Part shown: piece after piece, positions 24,101 through 37,400 of the stretch | Layout: each line of letters begins with the position of its first letter | Position numbering within the stretch: the first letter of the stretch is position 1 | From: Onchocerca lupi | Taxonomy: Eukaryota; Nematoda; Chromadorea; Rhabditida; Onchocercidae | Assembly (NCBI GenBank): GCA_028564675.1 | Contig: JAOVVO010000199.1 | Location: 1 to 64,000 of the forward strand | Direction: 5' to 3' | DNA: 64,000 bases | The notes under the pieces: generated by a model | What the model was told of the DNA's origin: nothing | What the model saw: the letters and a program-made list of their open reading frames with translations, nothing else | The model's database searches: none | Program-made: the position numbers and the translations under genes

Positions 24101-27100
24101 CTTTGCTTTTGATAAAACTGTTTTATTTTCATCTGATCCTTAGACATAAGTTTGACGAGTTTTGGCTGATATAGTTGTTCCTTCTTGTTTTCTTTCGTAA
24201 CAATTGAAAATAAATTTATTGTTTTTGAAATAAATTCGACTTATTGACTTATTTATATTGAGTTTCTAGAAAGTACAGTAATTCAAATTTCTTGATGGTT
24301 GTTTTCCTCCAATTTTTTTTTTTTTTGCATTAAGCAGTGTCTTAAAATTTGAATAAGGTTTGATATACTCTAGACTCATTTCTCTAGCATTATCAAACTA
24401 AAAGATTCCGGTGGTAAATACGTAAATAAATTTCAATGAGTGTCGATGAAATTAAAAATTAATTTCTGTTTGTTTTTAGAGTCGTGGTGATGCAGAAGAT
24501 GAGAAACAAGGTGAAATCAAGCATATATATCGTTCGTATGCGTTTGTGATGTCCAGAAAGCATATGGAAAATGGTGGATTATTTGTTTGCAAGCCAAGAC
24601 ATTTACTTTTGATTGGTTCAAAAGCAAATACGAAAAGTGAGCTTTCAAAGACAATTACTAACTGCAGAAGATTGATTGACAACTCTCATATTTTTAAGAA
24701 TCGTTGAGAAAAATCTTGAAGGACCTATTATTCACCGTCTTTTATATGTAGAAATTGAAGAGTTATTGTTTTTATGGCAAAACATTTCTTTTGGTTGGTT
24801 AAGATGAATACGAAAAGTATTTGTCTCTATACAAATCAAAGTGCCTAAACTGTCAGTGCCTAAATTCTTCATTTTTCGTTGCATGAGTTTAGCACTCTTG
24901 TCTGTTATTGTTAGAGATGCAATTCTAATTTATATTTTTAATTTATAGTTGGCGATTTCGTTGTGAAAGGATTGACAATACCTGATCCATTCTCGAGTCC
25001 TCGACACGTTGAGCTAGGAGGACAAACACCTCGACCTGGTAACATGTCAAGCGGCAGAAGTGTTAGAGGCGGTGCAACTCCTTCCCAACATGGCGAGTTT
25101 TCATGATGACATTATTACCTAATACATGTTAATGGTTTCCGACTTTCTTTCGCAATTTCTTTCTTGCTCTTGATATTTTTGTCTCTTTTTAAATTATACT
25201 CTTCAATTTTTGTTATATTTCATCTTTGCTGCTCTCTTTTTTCTAGTCGTAATGAAAGTTGTTCAGGAAAACTTATTTATAAATCAAATAAAGAAGTTTT
25301 AGAGGGTAGTTCTGTGGGTGTACCAAGTACCGGTGGTTTCGACTCACAAAATCGAATACGGCGAGATAATCAAATAATTGGAAAAAGTGTGAGGATCACA
25401 CAGGGACCTTTGAAAGGATATTTTGGTATTGTCAAAGATGCTACTGAACAAACTGCACGCGTTGAACTTCATTCCAATTGCAAGGTTGTTTATTTCATCG
25501 TGACTTCTCGATTGATTCTTAATGGCTTATTGCTAATAATATTATATTGTCAGTATATATTCCTAAAAATCATGGGTGATTATAATTATGATAATGATTA
25601 CAAGTAAATAGGTTGAGAAAGAAGTGGGAAATGAGTAATTATATATTGAATATTGCGGAAAAGTGTTTGATAATTTTTTGTAAATGTTATTAGACAATTA
25701 GTGTTGACCGATCACGGATAATGATTGTTGGTGACGGTACACCTGGTGGCATGATGATTGGCGGATTGCTTGGTAGAACACCATCTGGTGATAGCCGAAC
25801 ACCGATGTATAGTGGTGGCAGTAAAACTCCGATGTACGGAGCTCAAACGCCGATGTATGGTTCACAGACACCCATGCATGAAGGAGGTGAGAGCAATTAT
25901 CTCTTATTTGTTTACCGAAGATTTCATTAGTTCTGGAATTCTTTGCAGGCCATTTTCGGAATGCTTGCACAAATTGGTTGATATTTAATTTATAATAACT
26001 CATACAGCTCATAATAAAAATTCCACTATATTTGGAAGAAATTTTTCTAAGAAATTACAGAGTCAACTCTCCAAAACAGTGAATGGTAGTTGGTAATTTA
26101 CTTCTTCAAAGTTAATTTTGTTATAAACTAATTGAATGTAAACAGTAATTCTTGGCGCCATAAATTGTCTTCCGTTTAGGACGTACTCCACATTATGGTG
26201 CTTTAACACCGTCATATGATGGTGGACGTACTCCAGTTCATTCATCGGCTTGGGATCCATCCACAACACCAGCACATCCAATCAGTGATGATATTCATTA
26301 CGATGAACCCTCATCACCCTTCAATGTACCTACACCGGGCGCGATGAATCCTCATACTCCTGGCTACAATCCAGACTCTTCTCTTGGTATGAAAATTTCT
26401 GAACTACTTAAGTGTAAACCGTAATGTGAATAACTTACATAAACGTAGTTACAGGGCAGTCTTATGCACCAATGACACCTGGCGGTATGTATGCAGATTA
26501 TGCTGCTCCGAGTCCTTTCTCGGATAGTCGTAAGTTTATGTATTTTTTTATTACATGAGTTCTAAAATGTATTGAAAATTTGTTGGAAAATCGAATTTAA
26601 AAATATCAGTAATTTTCCAATTAATTTTGTCGTTTAGGTTCAAATGCAGGCAGCACTACAACAGGATCTGGTGCTATACGTAAGTATTTATTCTCATTTA
26701 TATAAAATTTTTTTTTTTTTTGCAAACTAAAATTTTTGATCATTTTAAGAAAATTTTTACATTTTATGGGATTTTCAGCGCAACACGTATTGAACTCAGG
26801 TGAATGGGTATCAGTTGATATGGTGGTGCAGTTCCGTGATAATTATGATGACGATGAACTCAAAGGTCAAGAAGGAACTGTTAAAAGTATCGACACTGTG
26901 GTAAATGTTGTTCGTTTTTGCTTTTTCTTATTATTCACTACAAATTAATAGATTATGAAATTTCAGGAGAATCGTTGCAGTATTTACTCATTCGAATTAG
27001 ATCGCGAAGTAACGGCATATTTCGACCAAATTCTTCCCGTCAAACCTCAACAGGGTGATAGGGTGAGTTATTTCTATTCATTTAACATTTTAAAATTATG

Positions 27101-27626
27101 CTTGTTTTCTTGATGTTACTAAAATGATAAAATTAAAGAAATTATTAGCAAATTATGTCAGTTGGCCATTTCCTTGTTGCATTTGAACTTACACGGTTTG
27201 TTAAATATTTGGGATCAAGCGAAATCTTGATTAATATCTTTATGTAGGACTTGAAAATTAGCGTGGTAAATGATTAGATTCACAGAAACACAAGTAATTC
27301 TAATTGGCCCTAATTTATTCTTCAAAAAATTTTTTTGCAAGAATTCAAAGGTTGGGTAGTGAGCATAATACACGAATGAGGGATGGCTTTTTTTCCGAAT
27401 ATCAGCATACGAATAAAAGATGACTGGCTTCTCGACGTTCGCTTATATTTTGCTAATGATTGATTTGTTATATGACTGTATTCAGACAAAAATAATATAT
27501 GGTGACGATATTGGTATCAGCGGCACTTTGGTATCCGTGGACAATACTGAGGCAGTGGTGAAAACTGATAATAACGATATTGTTTTGAGTCATATTGAAT
27601 CACTCTGTCGCATGGAAAATTTATAA
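19424..27626 (+). CDS. spt-5: Transcription elongation factor SPT5 (DSIF large subunit), 1089 aa, 24 exons
   Basis: Exons: 19424-19495, 19948-20016, 20094-20195, 20269-20453, 20540-20774, 20865-21110, 21283-21375, 21478-21545, 21827-21929, 22175-22250, 22480-22631, 22930-23085, 23675-23842, 23930-24055, 24480-24636, 24949-25096, 25247-25484, 25694-25886, 26180-26386, 26455-26529, 26638-26679, 26779-26900, 26967-27062, 27486-27626. Every junction keeps frame, and the length matches human SPT5 (1087). With SPT4 it forms DSIF, which clamps RNA polymerase II and controls promoter-proximal pausing. Domains: acidic N-terminus (1-140); NGN domain (about 195-285, WIVKCRLGEEKLVALQLMRKF); several KOW modules, including GDHVKVINGRYEGDTGLIVRV and GKSVRITQGPLKGYFG; a C-terminal repeat region (about 810-960) with TPMY and RTP units that is the expected P-TEFb target; and a final KOW. 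Exon 5 uses a GC donor at 20775; exon 10 has a NAGNAG acceptor. Confidence 0.97.
20775..20864 (+). other. GC-AG intron in SPT5
   Basis: Exon 5 must end at phase 0 (235 bases plus 2 carried make 79 codons), giving ...YENTDN followed by SLQIKSVV. This aligns residue for residue with human TDTPLQIKSVV. The donor is therefore aat|gcaagt, paired with gcag at 20861-20864. Using the GT three bases later adds a partial codon and breaks the frame. Confidence 0.85.
22171..22177 (+). other. Tandem NAGNAG acceptor before SPT5 exon 10
   Basis: The sequence tcagcag offers two acceptors three bases apart. Use of either keeps the frame and adds or drops one glutamine before VDGVKPSLSELEKF, in the linker after the early KOW module. 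Confidence 0.6.
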
Positions 27627-28469
27627 TTCCTCTTCACTTTAGAATGTTTTTTTCTCACATCTTGTTTTCACTCTGAAGTTATTGCTTAAGACATCCAAAG
27701 ATATAAATTGATATAATATATTCCTTTTTATTGGTATTTGACTTGATTAATAGTCCAACCATAAAATTCAGTAGCGATCAAGATTTCTTTCAAAACTTGA
27801 ATGTACCGTATCAAAAATCAATTGCAACAGCATATAATAGCATATAATCGTATCTTGAAGACGAAACAAAATTGAGAAATTCCTATAACAAGAAACAGTG
27901 AAATATAAAACAGCCAAACTTCGCTCTAATATTTTTGTAAATATAAGATAGACATCGATATTATTCAAACAGCTATCAAAAACAAAAATATCTAGTAAAA
28001 AAATGCAATATAATCTTTTCTTTTTTATTTTTTTTTTTCATAGAATTGATAAGTAGTGTTGCAATCAAAGAATAAATGTTAGGAAAGAATTTTTGAGGAT
28101 GACAGATCTCTCCAGAGATTTTCTGGAGATCGTAATTTTGTAACGAATTTTGAAGATTACAGGCTTTAAAAAGATTTGCAATCTTAAAAAACTTAATGAA
28201 CCTTGCTTTTTCTCGTGGAATTCATTTTATCCGCTTTACATTTCGATTTTTATATTGTTAGCCTTCCTATCGTTCATTTTATTTTTTAAATTTGTATTGT
28301 GTTTGCGATTAAGCTTGTAATTGAAAATAAAATAAAGTATTAAATGGTTGTCTTATTAGGTCTTACTTATAGTCGTTTTCAACCGGCAGTATTGGATTTC
28401 TTTTCTTTCAAGTACTCATGCGAATTCTTCGAATTTTATTGATTACCGTATGCAATATTCATTTTAGGC
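27627..28469. other. Intergenic gap SPT5-MFAP1
   Basis: About 840 bases; holds the SPT5 3' UTR, with candidate AATAAA signals near 28070 and 28325-28335. It ends in attttag at 28461-28467, only two bases before the MFAP1 start codon, a likely spliced-leader acceptor. No other coding signal is seen. Confidence 0.55.
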
Positions 28470-31400
28470 ATGGGAGAGTTCACTCCGAAGTTTGAACGAG
28501 ATTTGGAGAGCCGTAGTACGGGCCCGAAAGCCCTACCTACCGCTGGTGCTATTGCCGTAAGGAATGAAAAAGGTGAAATAACAATGCAAAAAGTGAAAGT
28601 GGTTCGATATATGGCTGGGAAAGTGTACGTTTATTGTCGTTCAAAAGTTAAAAAATTAAATATTATTGGAATCTTGAATTATCAGCGACATAACTTTAGA
28701 ATTCACAGCCGGAGTATTGGGTACTTTGCCACACTTTGCACAATTTCTCCAATAATTCTGTTGTAATTGAATTGATTACTGTGAACAAACTGCATTTGTA
28801 ATGATGCATATTTCAGACCAACATATGCCTTAGGAAAAAACGATTCATCTGGCGGAGAACAAAGTGATGAGGAACAAGAGAAGCCTCTCAATGATGCGTG
28901 GCAAAGAGAAACGTAAATTTATATTTCCAGTCTTTTCTCAGAGGACCTTTTATATATCATGTTCTCTTTTAAATTTATTCCCTTCACTTCATCTAATTAT
29001 GAAAGTGGTATTAAATTAGATAGGTAGAAACGCAATGATTCATATCCTGAGCTATATGAAAGAATTGTTCCCATGTGGTTATGAATTACTAGCTAAAGAC
29101 TAGCAACGAAATGAAATACATGACTTCAACAACTTCTGACTTAGTTCTCGTTTGAGAATCTCCATCACTGCTGTTTCCAAAGGACAGTAGCATCATCATT
29201 GAGTGGTGACCGAATAACTTTTTGGTCTTGTTTATTAGTTTTTTGGTTTTTATTACATATAATTAAGTCATTATTCACTTAAAATTTCTTTGTCAAACTT
29301 TCAGTTCCGTATTATGATAGTGTGAAGTAATATTAGTTCTTCAACAAAGCTAAATATGTTGTTACTGCAAAATGGAATCAGTTTATTTATTTAGTAAACG
29401 TGCAGCTGATGTGAACAAAGAGGAAGTAGAAGCAGCATCGAGTTCAGAAGATGATGAAGAGGCGGAAAAAAGAAGGACAAGAGCAAGATTGCGGCGAATG
29501 CAACTAGAAATGCAAGAAGCTCCTGTTGAGGAAGATGAACCTGATGAAGATGATGAAGTAAGCATGATCAGATGATAGGCGTTCATTATGAATCTCTTAG
29601 GTCCCATTTTGATATGTGGCTGTTTCTTGCATGATCATGCAACAATCTCGTGATAGTAATTTTTTTTTCTTTTTTTTAAGCGAAAGATTCTCTGGAGTTA
29701 TTCATTTTTATCTTTTGATAAGGAAACGAGCTTTAGGAAGAATTTGAAAGACGGCGAGCTTTATTGAGAGCACGTGCTTTGATCAAGGAAGAAGAAGAAC
29801 TCATAGGAAAGCAGGAAGAAGCAGAAGAAGATGAAGACAGTGAAGAAGAATCGAGTGAAGAAGAAAGTGAAGAAAGCGAAGATGAAACAGTTCCGAGAAT
29901 GAAACCTGTCTTCGTAGAAAAGTATATCCATTTATTTTCTTTCGCGTTTCATATGTTTCTAATTTTTAATTGAAAATCTGATTTTTATATCACTGTACAT
30001 ATTAAGGAGTAAACGAATAACGAAAATAGAAGAAGAGAAGGAGAAAGAACGTGCTAAGAGGCAGCAAGCTGAAGAGCAGGAAAGGAAGGAAAGGCGGAAG
30101 AAAGAATCTGCAAAGGTTTTTTTTTTGTAATTTTAGACCGTTCCTAATGTTCAATTCTTTTTATGCAAATATATTTGCTCTTCATCTTGAAATTGTTTGC
30201 AGCATAATCTTGATTAATTACTAGTAGGTCATATCTAGAATTCTTCTTTTTTCGGAAATGCTAGTGCGCTTCATATTATTACAGTCATTTGTTGAACAAT
30301 TCTATGACGTTTTTTTAATGAATGAATATATGCATGATTTGAAATCATATGAATATTTGAAATATAATAATTGTAAAAAAACAAAAATCGTTGTGGTTTT
30401 TCAAACTTTTTCTCAAGGACTTATGTAAAAGTTTTGCAGTTATTAGAGGAAGTTTTGCGACATGAAGCAGACATGGAAAAAAGAAAAAGGGAAGATAACA
30501 TTGATTTAACATCAGTTGTAACTGATGATGAAAATGAAGAAATTGCCTATGAAAGTTGGAAGCTTCGTGAAATGAAGCGATTAAAGAGAAATAAAGAGGA
30601 GCGCGATGCGTAAGCAGCAAATTATTTGACATAATTTATTTTTTTTATTGCAGTTGCAGTGAGAGAAATATTTACGTCAAAAAATCGTAGATCAGTGATC
30701 CAGATATTAGCTGCAAAAATGGTTGTTGTAGAGGTGCAAGAAACACTTGTAGCCTGATATTAAGCAATGGCAGGATGCTCAGTATCTTAATCATTTTTTG
30801 GTTGAAAGAAAAATCGGTCCAAAGTGTGGAGCTTAGATTACCATCAGATTTGCACTTCATTCAATGTCGTGATGTTCTTAGTAAAGATGTAGAATATTTT
30901 TATGAAAAATTTCACTGCTTGATGAGTCAATTCGAACATTTGCCTTGCACTGAGTTCGTTGTTTGCTGCGAATACTTGAAGTTTTTGCAGATTGGCACGA
31001 GAAAAAGCAGAATTAGATCGTATACACGGCATGACAGAAGAAGAACGGAAGCAGTATTTAAGAATGAATCCAAAAGTTATTACTAACATGGTTGGTAATT
31101 TCTGCCTGCATAGTTCTTTTTCAATAGTTTCGTTAAATTTGTCAGATTTCAAATAAATACTTATATTTCTTCTGGTATTCTAATTTTTAAAATTGTTCTG
31201 AACTCTTCAATCAACGTGAAATGTGGCATTAACTTTTCTATACAAGTTGTTTTCTACCTGTATTGGAAAGTTAATTGCATGGAGAGATATACTTTGAGAC
31301 TGTATGCCACTTTTATCTTTGATTTTTTTTTATTTTAATTTGAATACAAATTGCAGCAAAAGAAAGGGAAATACAAATTTCTCCAAAAATATTTCCATCG

Positions 31401-32094
31401 TGGAGCGTTCTATTTGGATGTTGAAGATGATATATTCAAAAGAGACTTTGCTGAAGCAACACTTGACGACCAGTTTGATAAATCTGTACTTCCGAAGGTT
31501 ATGCAGGTAAAAATATGCTTTATTTTGTAATTGATAGATTAGATCTTTCAATTTGTTCCATATGACATTTTTAATATTAGATCAATTTCATGACTTGTGT
31601 GGTTTTTCTGATATGCAATATAAAAGAAACAGAATAAAAGCTGACAATGATAGGTAAAAATAATATACAAAACAGTAGATATTCCTTAATAAAAGTCACC
31701 GAAATGAGTGCATAAGAAATAAAAAGTGATTTCCTTGTTGATCCTGTACAGATGTCAAAGATGTTTTTTATCAGATGTTTAGTTGAGGATGAATGTTTGC
31801 GCAATGGAAATAAGATGTTAATTATGTAAGTCGGATGTATTATAATCTGCTTGTGAATCAAAAAAGTAATTAAGTTCAAGATATTATAAAAAATGACTAT
31901 CATTTGAGGTCAAAAATTTTGGAAAAGCTAGTCGTTCGAAGTGGTCGCATTTAACAGCAGAGGATACGACTGATCATCAGGGTGCTTGGGCTGCTACGAC
32001 GGCATTAAATAGCAAATTCCTCGTAAAATATGCCGGTGGTATGAAAAACAACTTTGAAAGACCGGCTGCAAAGAAGCGGAAAACTGACGTGTAA
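28470..32094 (+). CDS. mfap-1: Microfibrillar-associated protein 1 homologue, spliceosomal B-complex protein, 437 aa
   Basis: Exons: 28470-28624, 28817-28912, 29395-29557, 29737-29921, 30007-30115, 30440-30609, 30991-31090, 31357-31506, 31909-32094; 437 residues versus 439 in human MFAP1. It is a nuclear protein of the precatalytic (B) spliceosome that works with PRP38; the vertebrate name is historical. Landmarks: GAIAVRNEKGEITMQKVKV near the N-terminus, two strongly acidic Glu/Asp/Ser stretches interleaved with Arg/Lys-rich helices (about 95-240), then the highly conserved C-terminal third with YESWKLREMKRLKR, MTEEERKQYLRMNPKVI, KGKYKFLQKYYHRGAFY and VMQVKNFGKASRSKW, ending FERPAAKKRKTDV. 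The least certain junction is exon 1/2: the donor gtacgt at 28625 was chosen because it alone meets the phase-2 acceptor, giving GK-V-PTYA. The start sits two bases after a splice-acceptor AG. Confidence 0.95.
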
Positions 32095-34440
32095 TTTACT
32101 TGTTATCAATTTCAAAATGAATTCCGTCGTTTTTCATTGGGATTATCAATTTATATGCTTTTTTGCTCTATTTTATATGAAAGTATTATCAACGTCATTC
32201 TATTATTATCATCATTGTGCTAAATGTTTATATTATAAAGATTGAAGCTCATGTGTCCTTTAAGTTCTACATTTATCAGTCGCAAAACCGGTCGATTCAA
32301 CCCAATTCTGTAGAAAAGAAGGGTAGAAATAGAGATTTTTTTTTTTAAATTATATAGAGTTTTTGCTTTTCTCTTAGACACATATATATTTGAATAAACA
32401 TAGACAACAAGTAATATATTTGTTGGCTGTTCGTCTTTATGCTTAGTTAATAGATTATATAAAGCAATCCAATTTATTTTTAATAATAGCATGACTGTAT
32501 TCTTTATTCTTTATCCAGTCCTTATTAATTTATTATTGTTAGAAGTAGACTGTAAGTTTTAAATTTTTCTCGAACAAACTGAAGAAAAAAAGAAGACGGT
32601 AAAAAGAATGAAGAAAAGCTAAAGAAAGAAACAATGCAAGGAAAATGAAAAAAAAAAAGAAAATTACTGTCATCAGTTTTGCACTCTTTATCAAAAGTTT
32701 ACAACGGAATTCTGCTGTCTCTGTACTGTCTTCATGATCAGTATATATGTAGTTCCAGTACAACCAATTTCTGCAGTTGCTTCGTTTTTATTTTGTCAAT
32801 ATTACTATTTCCAGTTGTTTCGTTAAATATATCGTATTTCGTCAAATACCTTTATCATCATTATTTTAAATAGCTGGCTTTTGAAAACTATTCATATTTA
32901 AATTCCAGAACTATTTAATTTTTCGTAATATAAATCTTACGTGTTTCGGTTTGTTTTTATAATATCTTTCTTTATTTGTTTCTTAACTTCGAAATCTCAT
33001 ACACTTTGTAAATCTGTATAAATAAAAATGTAAATGTTCGTTGTTCATTTCCACACAACGTTTCAGGTTCTTCATCGACTGATTTGAAATTTTGATACAA
33101 CGTTGCATTTAGAATAGGCACATGTTTAAGAATTTCCGGAGATTTAAGATTTTGAACAAACGAATATTTGCATTTTTATTTATATGGACTAATTGGATTT
33201 GACCACATGAGATGCGGCCGAGTTCGGCTAGTTCCAAATATTTTCTCATGATTTTTATAACTAATTTGGGTAGTATTTTAGGCATAGATCTTCAATTTAC
33301 TTATGTCCCAATATATACTCTCTGCAATTTCATAATTTCATTTCATAAGCTCCGAATATTGCTTAGTAATACTAATTTATTAATTTCCGACTAATATACC
33401 GTTACTATGTTCATTTAAAAGAATGTGAAATAAATTTAAAATGATTTATATTGATGCCATTTAATCATGACCGAAAGATTTTTTTTTATACCATCACAAC
33501 AAATTGATAAATTATAAGTATCAGTAAGTACAGTTTCCTTTTGCATGATGACCAATTCCGCTAAAATCTCATTTTAATTTTTCCGGAACTCGTATCGTAC
33601 TGTCATCATATATTTTTACACCAAATGATATCTTTTCAGTCCTTCATGATATTTGAAACAAGTTTAAAATTTTTACAACACTTCCGTTTCTTGCATGTTC
33701 ATCCTATCTGGAGATGAATTGCCCTTTTTCAATTCAAGCATTCAATTCGTAATAAATAATGTTATTCAAAAAAAATGCTTGATGTTAGTCTTTCCACTTT
33801 CCTATGTTTAATGTTGACCTTTCCATTCTCCTATGCCTATAATGACCTTTTGATTTTCCTATACTTATATTAAGTTCGCTTCCCTCTTAATTATCATAGA
33901 AATTATCAAATATTAGGTAACTATTGAGTTTTTTTTTTTCAAAAATTAATCGCGCAAAGTTAGCAGTTCTTGTATTCTTAATCTAAAATTTTGTCTATAA
34001 TTCGTTTTTCTTATCCTATGTAGAGAAAAATGTGCATCTTTTAAAGCTAGTTTATAATAATTTGTATTGAATGGAATATTTACAGAGAAGAATCAATTTT
34101 AAATAGAAACAGAAAAATGAAATATAATGACTAAACAAAATGTGGCTCGTTAATTTATAACGCTGATCAAAGATCATATGACATTATCTTAACTCGCTAA
34201 GGAGCAGTTGGGTAAGGCAAGGACTAATGATTTTAATGTTCCATCTCTTATAAAATCATCGTTCGCAAATTTCTACACATATTGTTGACCCAACACAGTA
34301 TACACTATCTACAGTATGTGACCTTGTATAGTATGCAGTATCTACAGTATGTGTATTTGTATTATGTAATATAGTATATGTATTTATATGTATTCAATCG
34401 TTTTCATAATATCACTGAATTACACGTTTATTTTTCAGAT
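32095..34440. other. Intergenic gap MFAP1-RIOK2
   Basis: 2.35 kb, the widest gap in the plus-strand run. It contains the short Helitron-like copy at 33013-33231; otherwise only AT-rich sequence and simple frames. It ends in tttttcag at 34431-34438, two bases before the RIOK2 ATG. A small direct repeat of 'cagtatctacagtatgtg'-like words lies at about 34297-34355. Confidence 0.55.
33013..33231 (+). mobile_element. 219-bp non-autonomous Helitron-like element
   Basis: It starts TC after A (33012) and ends CTAG before T (33232), the same junction types as the 2-kb element at 16326-18342. About 115 bases at its 5' end and about 100 bases at its 3' end align to the corresponding ends of that element; the roughly 1.8-kb middle is absent. 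Shared blocks include gtaaatgttcg, cacacaacgtttca, tttgaaattttga and ttttgaacaaacgaatattt. The first 40 bases are an inverted copy of 33148-33188. The 3' hairpin is short (gccga/tcggc). It has no coding capacity. The orientation is the same as the larger copy and the flanking genes. Confidence 0.8.
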
Positions 34441-37400
34441 ATGGGACGTATGAATATAGCAGCAATTCGATACATGGAGCAGGAACATTTCCGAGTTCTT
34501 ATTGCAGTTTGTTCTTTTATTCTTTTCACTCTTTTAATTATATATCATTTTGTGTTTGTGTCATATTAAATAATATATTCCCACTTTCTTTCCAATATTT
34601 TCACTGATTAGATGGCAAACTAATTTGAAAAGATTAGATTGATATACCAATTTATTTGATATATATAATTTTTTATAGGTGGAAATGGGAATGAAAAATC
34701 ATGAATTGGTACCATTGGAATTAATTGCTTCAATTGCTAGAACACATCGAGGTGCTGTTGTACGTATTCTTACTGATTTATCAAAGCATGGAACCGTTGC
34801 ACACGAACGTGGAAAACGCTGTAATTCTTCATTTTCTATAAATTTTCTGCAACAATAGAAGTAGGTACTAAGAAAGAAAATATATGAGATAAAAACTTAA
34901 TCATTTATTCATTATACAATGGAATTATTCATGGATCACATTTTGATTTTCAACTATAAGTAGAAAATGATGAGAATAGTTTTAAGAAAATGATTTATCT
35001 AGTTTGTCTGAATTTTTTAGTTGTGTTGTTAGGAAATATGCAAGAGATTGTTCAGATGATGGTTATCGCTTAACTACACTTGGTTATGATGTCCTCGCTT
35101 TAAAAGCCCTCAATGCTCGAGAAGTAGTTGGAGCGGTTGGCAATCAGATAGGTGTTGGCAAAGAGTCAGATGTTTTTGTTGGCGGTGATCTAAAGCTTAA
35201 TGTTAGTTTCTAAAAGAATCATTTTAAAACTTTTCCGTTATCGGCTTCACTGATAACCATTCAATGTCAAACATGAAATTATTTATGTGTTTTTTTATAT
35301 AAGTTATTCTGTAATAGGATTGGAATATCTGACTATATTAGGTATCCGTTTCATTTATCCGAATGGATTTTCAGGATTTAGTATTGAAATTCCATAGATT
35401 GGGAAGAACATCATTTCGGAAATTGAAAGAAAAAAGGGATTATCTCAAGAAACGGAAGTCATGCTCTTGGCTCTATCTTTCCAGTCTAGCTGCTGCAAAA
35501 GAATTCGCTTTCCTGAAAGGTATTTATGTCTATTTATTGTCTGTTCAATATAAGTTGAATTTTACTTTGTTTTCACTAATATAATTAGATATCAAAAGAC
35601 AATTACATTCTCTTTAATGTTCCTGTGTTTATCAATCTACTTTTGTGATTGATTTCAGCATTGCACGACCATAACTTCCCACTTCCAAGGCCAATCGATA
35701 GATGTCGTCATGTAGTTGTTATGGATTTAATCGACGGTACAACGCTTTGCCATGTGCAACATGTAAACGATGTATGCTTTCCTTTTTCTATTTTGTTATG
35801 TTTAAGATTTTTATCATATTTGTGGGATGAAAGGAAGAAATATTTAAGTCTAGTTAGATAGTCATAATTCATATGATTAATTGAAGAATGTAGTCTAGAT
35901 GCGGTCTTATTTGTAATTTAGGAAATTTGAAATCCTTTTTTATCCATAATATTGACATGGGATTAATTTCTAAAAGTTGATAAAATTAATTCATTAATAA
36001 GAAAGAATTCGAAAAGATTCATATAAACCCCATTTTTGTTTTTTGCCTGTTTTGATCGAAATGAAAAATTGAAATTTCGAGAAACGATGTCTTTTTTCAG
36101 TCTAATTTGTGAACTATGTGGTATGTTTTATCACAGTCAATGTTTATGGCAATTTCAGGCAGAGGGATTGTATGAAAAATTAATGACTATTATTGTACGC
36201 TTGGCTCGTTACGGGCTTATCCACGGAGATTTCAATGAATTCAACATTATGTTAACTCAAGTAAGAAGATTATTGCAAATTAACATTCTTCTTTCTTTAT
36301 TTATGAAGATCTGATATGGAAAGACAAATATTTTTTACAGGAAGAGGAACCAATATTAATCGATTTGCCACAAATGGTCAGTATGGATCATCCAAATGCG
36401 CAGTTCTACTTTGAGAGGGATGTCAATTGCGTCCGAACTTTTTTTAGGAAACGGTAGGTTTTTGTGTCTGAAGCTAGTTGAAAGCCTCACATATGTTCTT
36501 TTTTCTTTTGTTTGGAGCCTTTATATAAATTTCCAGGTTTAATTACGAAAGTGAATTGTACCCGAAGTTCGAGGCAATGACAAGAAAGTACAATCTTGAT
36601 GTGGAAGTGAATGCTAGCGGGTTTACTCCTCGCATGTCAAAAGCTTACGACAAGGTTTTTTTCCAACCATATTCTGCAGAAAAAATTGTTATTGTTTTTG
36701 ATAATAGATAGCACTTTCCAGTAGTTAATTATTTATTTTAGATTCTGTTTGAAATTTATGCATTAGTGAAGTTAAGAATTTTTACTGTAATACAAAGTTA
36801 CTCTAGGCCCTAGAAAAAGCACGAGAAGATGCTGACTCTTCAACTACCATGGATGAAGATGATACTAACGAGGAATCATCAGATCCGCAGAGTGATATCG
36901 ATGAATCGAATGAAAATGCACTGAATAATGGTTATAATAATAGGTTCGTGTTATTAAAACGGAAGTACCGTTGCATCAATCATATGTCATTTCAAACTAA
37001 TGTGGATAATTTATTCTTTTCATGCGAATGTTTAGTTCAAGTTTTGAACTATCAATAGAACAGCTTTTTGTGAAATCATCAAAGTTGTTTTCATCTTTAT
37101 TTTCTGACCGCTTACATTTTATTATAAACACTCTTCGATTTCTCTGCCACTCTTGAACCATATTTATGAATTGATTTCAGTTTCTTTTTTTAATACTGCT
37201 TTTTTTAAGGCTCAAGGAATGGATAAAGAATGCTCAGGATGAATTGGAAAAACTGAAAGTTGAAGATTGTTCACTGTTGGATAACTGCTCATGTAGCACA
37301 GATGAAAAACATCGTAGTTAGTGAATATGTTTTATTTATCAATTTATTTTTAGAAGAACTTTGTAGTACTTCAGTTCATTCCAGGAATAATTGCAACTGA

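Noticed and set aside
35021..35055. Earlier acceptors (ttttttag, gttgttag) for RIOK2 exon 3
   Set aside because: They create a stop or the wrong phase after the exon 2 donor; ttcag at 35051-35055 gives an ungapped match to the RIOK2 family.
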